The notes below the pieces were generated by a model. That model ran no database searches. It was not told the DNA's origin and saw nothing but the letters and a program-made list of their open reading frames with translations. The position numbers and the translations under genes are program-made. A DNA stretch of 6,996 nt. Origin: Erysipelothrix sp. (GTDB taxonomy: Bacteria > Bacillota_I > Bacilli_A > Erysipelotrichales > Erysipelotrichaceae). Shown here one piece after another: positions 5,289 to 6,996 of this stretch (position 1 is the first letter of the stretch; each line of letters opens with the position of its first letter). The stretch spans positions 1 to 6,996 of the forward strand of contig JAAZGU010000073.1 of assembly GCA_012511085.1 (NCBI GenBank). The letters are read 5' to 3'.

Positions 5289-6996
5289 ATGAGTGTAAAC
5301 AATTTCGCCTCGATTCAAATTGGATTAGCTTCCACTGAAAGGATCTTAGAATGGTCCCACGGGGAAGTTAAAAAACCAGAAACAATTAACTACCGATCAC
5401 AAAAGCCAGATCGTGATGGTCTGTTTTGTGAGCGTATTTTTGGTCCAAGCAAGGACTGGGAATGTGCCTGTGGTAAGTATAAGAAAGTACGATACAAGGG
5501 TGTCATTTGTGACCGTTGTGGTGTTGAGATTACAAAATCGAGCGTGCGTCGCGAACGCATGGGTCACATCGCACTAGCGTCACCCGTTACCCACATTTGG
5601 TATTTACGTGGGATTCCATCACGCATGAGTTTGCTGTTGGATGTACCACCAAAACGCCTTGAAGAAGTGGTGTACTTTGTATCATGGATTGTAACCGATC
5701 CCAAACAAACCGACCTGGATTATAAGCAGGTCATCTCTGAGAAAGATTTACGTGATCTTTCAGACAAATACGGACGTGGGTCTTTTGTTGCGCAAACGGG
5801 AGCCGAAGCCGTCCAAACCTTATTGGCGCAAGTCAATATTGAAAAAGAACACGCTGATATTTTAACTGCGCTTGAAGATGCGGTGAGTGAACGCCGTAAG
5901 AAATTAATCAAGCGTTTAGAAACGGTGGAAGCCTTCTTATATTCAGATAATCAACCCGAGTGGATGGTCATGAATGTGCTACCGGTTATCCCACCTGATT
6001 TAAGACCGATGTTGCAACTTGACGGTGGACGCTTTGCGACCAGTGATTTAAACGACTTGTATCGACGTGTCATTACCCGTAACAATCGTTTGAAACGTCT
6101 ATTAGATCTTGGCACACCGGCTATCATTGTTCAAAATGAAAAGCGGATGCTTCAAGAAGCGGTTGATGCGTTGATTGACAATGGCCGTCGTTCGAAAGCT
6201 GTAACCGGCGCGGGTGGGCGACCCCTTAAATCCTTAAGTCATAGCCTAAAAGGTAAGCAAGGACGTTTCCGTCAAAATTTACTTGGGAAGCGTGTTGACT
6301 TCTCCGGTCGTAGTGTGATTGCGGTCGGACCGGATTTAAAGATGTATGAAGCCGGCATTCCTCGTGAAATGGCGATTCAACTCTTTAAACCCTTTGTGAT
6401 TAATGAAATTGTCGTGCGTGGCATTGCGAACAATCCAAAAACAGCAGAAAAGCTGATTGATCGTCAAGATGCACGGGCATGGGACATCGTGGAAGAGGTC
6501 ATTAAAGACCACCCTGTCTTATTAAACAGGGCACCAACCCTACACCGTTTGGGAATTCAAGCATTCTTCCCCAAACTTGTGGATGGTCGTGCTATTCGTT
6601 TGCATCCACTTGTGACTCCGGCCTTTAACGCCGACTTTGATGGTGACCAAATGGCGGTTCACGTGCCCCTTTCTGAGGAAGCACGTGCCGAAGCAGAAAT
6701 TTTAATGCTTGGCTCCAACAACATTTTGGGGCCTAAAGATGGAAAACCAATCGTGACGCCATCCCAAGACATGGTGCTTGGTAACTTCTTTTTGAACATG
6801 GAAGAAAGCAAGGCTGAGTTTTTAGAAAAAGCCAAAGAACTGGAAGCCATCGGCAATCATGAAGAAGCTGAGCGTTACAAGATGTATGCCGAAAATGAAG
6901 GTAAAGCCTTTAAGAGTCCAAATGAAGCGATGTTAGCGTATGAAAACAAACACATTCATTTGCATACTCGGATTGCGATTAAGGCAAGCAGTCTGA
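5289..6996 (+). CDS. rpoC: DNA-directed RNA polymerase subunit beta prime (3' end outside window)
   Basis: The frame is open from the ATG to the window edge: 569 full codons plus one base, about half of a usual beta prime of roughly 1200 residues. The start reads MSVNNFASIQIGLAS, typical of Bacillota RpoC, with a strong Shine-Dalgarno. The N-terminal zinc ribbon has Cys59, Cys61, Cys74 and Cys77 (CxC...CxxC). The clamp and switch segment KRVDFSGRSVI is intact. The catalytic loop NADFDGDQMAVH carries the three Mg-binding aspartates D449, D451 and D453, equivalent to E. coli D460, D462 and D464. The bridge helix, trigger loop and second zinc site lie beyond the window. A charged stretch at about 505-538 is longer than in B. 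subtilis or E. coli. No frameshift or internal stop was found on translation. Confidence 0.99.
   Translation, partial: MSVNNFASIQIGLASTERILEWSHGEVKKPETINYRSQKPDRDGLFCERIFGPSKDWECACGKYKKVRYKGVICDRCGVEITKSSVRRERMGHIALASPVTHIWYLRGIPSRMSLLLDVPPKRLEEVVYFVSWIVTDPKQTDLDYKQVISEKDLRDLSDKYGRGSFVAQTGAEAVQTLLAQVNIEKEHADILTALEDAVSERRKKLIKRLETVEAFLYSDNQPEWMVMNVLPVIPPDLRPMLQLDGGRFATSDLNDLYRRVITRNNRLKRLLDLGTPAIIVQNEKRMLQEAVDALIDNGRRSKAVTGAGGRPLKSLSHSLKGKQGRFRQNLLGKRVDFSGRSVIAVGPDLKMYEAGIPREMAIQLFKPFVINEIVVRGIANNPKTAEKLIDRQDARAWDIVEEVIKDHPVLLNRAPTLHRLGIQAFFPKLVDGRAIRLHPLVTPAFNADFDGDQMAVHVPLSEEARAEAEILMLGSNNILGPKDGKPIVTPSQDMVLGNFFLNMEESKAEFLEKAKELEAIGNHEEAERYKMYAENEGKAFKSPNEAMLAYENKHIHLHTRIAIKASSL
6801..6902 (+). 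other. Charged helical insertion in RpoC
   Basis: Residues about 505-538, between LGNFFLNM (497-504) and GKAFKSPNEA, are Glu/Lys/Ala-rich with no Pro and look like one or two amphipathic helices. The matching piece in B. subtilis and E. coli is only about 10-15 residues as I recall. It follows the conserved VTPSQDMVLGN block shortly after the catalytic aspartates. Confidence 0.55.

Noticed and set aside
1..6996. A previously undescribed biological system in this window
   Set aside because: All coding sequence belongs to well-known translation and transcription genes in a conserved order. There are no mobile elements, CRISPR arrays, RNA genes or unknown ORFs; the novelty is limited to regulatory detail and lineage-specific insertions.

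Overview
This window is a ribosomal protein/RNA polymerase locus: the last codons of rplJ (L10), then rplL (L7/L12), a YbxB/RsmC-type rRNA methyltransferase, rpoB (beta) and the first half of rpoC (beta prime). All genes are on the + strand. The order rplJ-rplL-ybxB-rpoB-rpoC is the Bacillus-type arrangement and indicates Bacillota. Three traits point towards Erysipelotrichia or a neighbour of Mollicutes rather than bacilli: a slightly AT-rich composition, a long beta subunit (1370 residues against about 1190 in B. subtilis), and Asn at the rifampicin-pocket position that is His in E. coli and B. subtilis. Trp is written TGG throughout and TGA is used as a stop, so the standard bacterial code fits better than the Mycoplasma code. 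The assignment comes from remembered protein features; no search was run.

Layout: rplJ ends at 43 and rplL begins 4 bases later. A 41-base gap after rplL holds a possible hairpin that includes the very strong Shine-Dalgarno sequence of the methyltransferase gene (464-1057). The 106-base gap before rpoB is the main regulatory stretch. It has two TTGACA boxes in a perfect 8-bp tandem repeat, each 17 bp from a usable -10, followed by a compound hairpin in the presumed leader. rpoB (1164-5276) and rpoC (5289 to beyond the window) are 12 bases apart, and the rpoB stop codon touches the rpoC ribosome binding site. No intrinsic terminator is visible, so read-through from the upstream ribosomal-protein promoter plus a boost at the rpoB promoter is the likely transcription pattern. 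No stretch longer than 300 bases lacks a gene.

The genes serve gene expression: L10 and L7/L12 form the ribosomal stalk, the methyltransferase probably modifies 16S rRNA, and RpoB and RpoC form the catalytic core of RNA polymerase. I see no new defence, mobile or biosynthetic system. The points worth a second look are the Asn at the rifampicin site, a duplicated module inside beta, a charged insertion in beta prime, the offset duplicated promoter, and the two intergenic hairpins.
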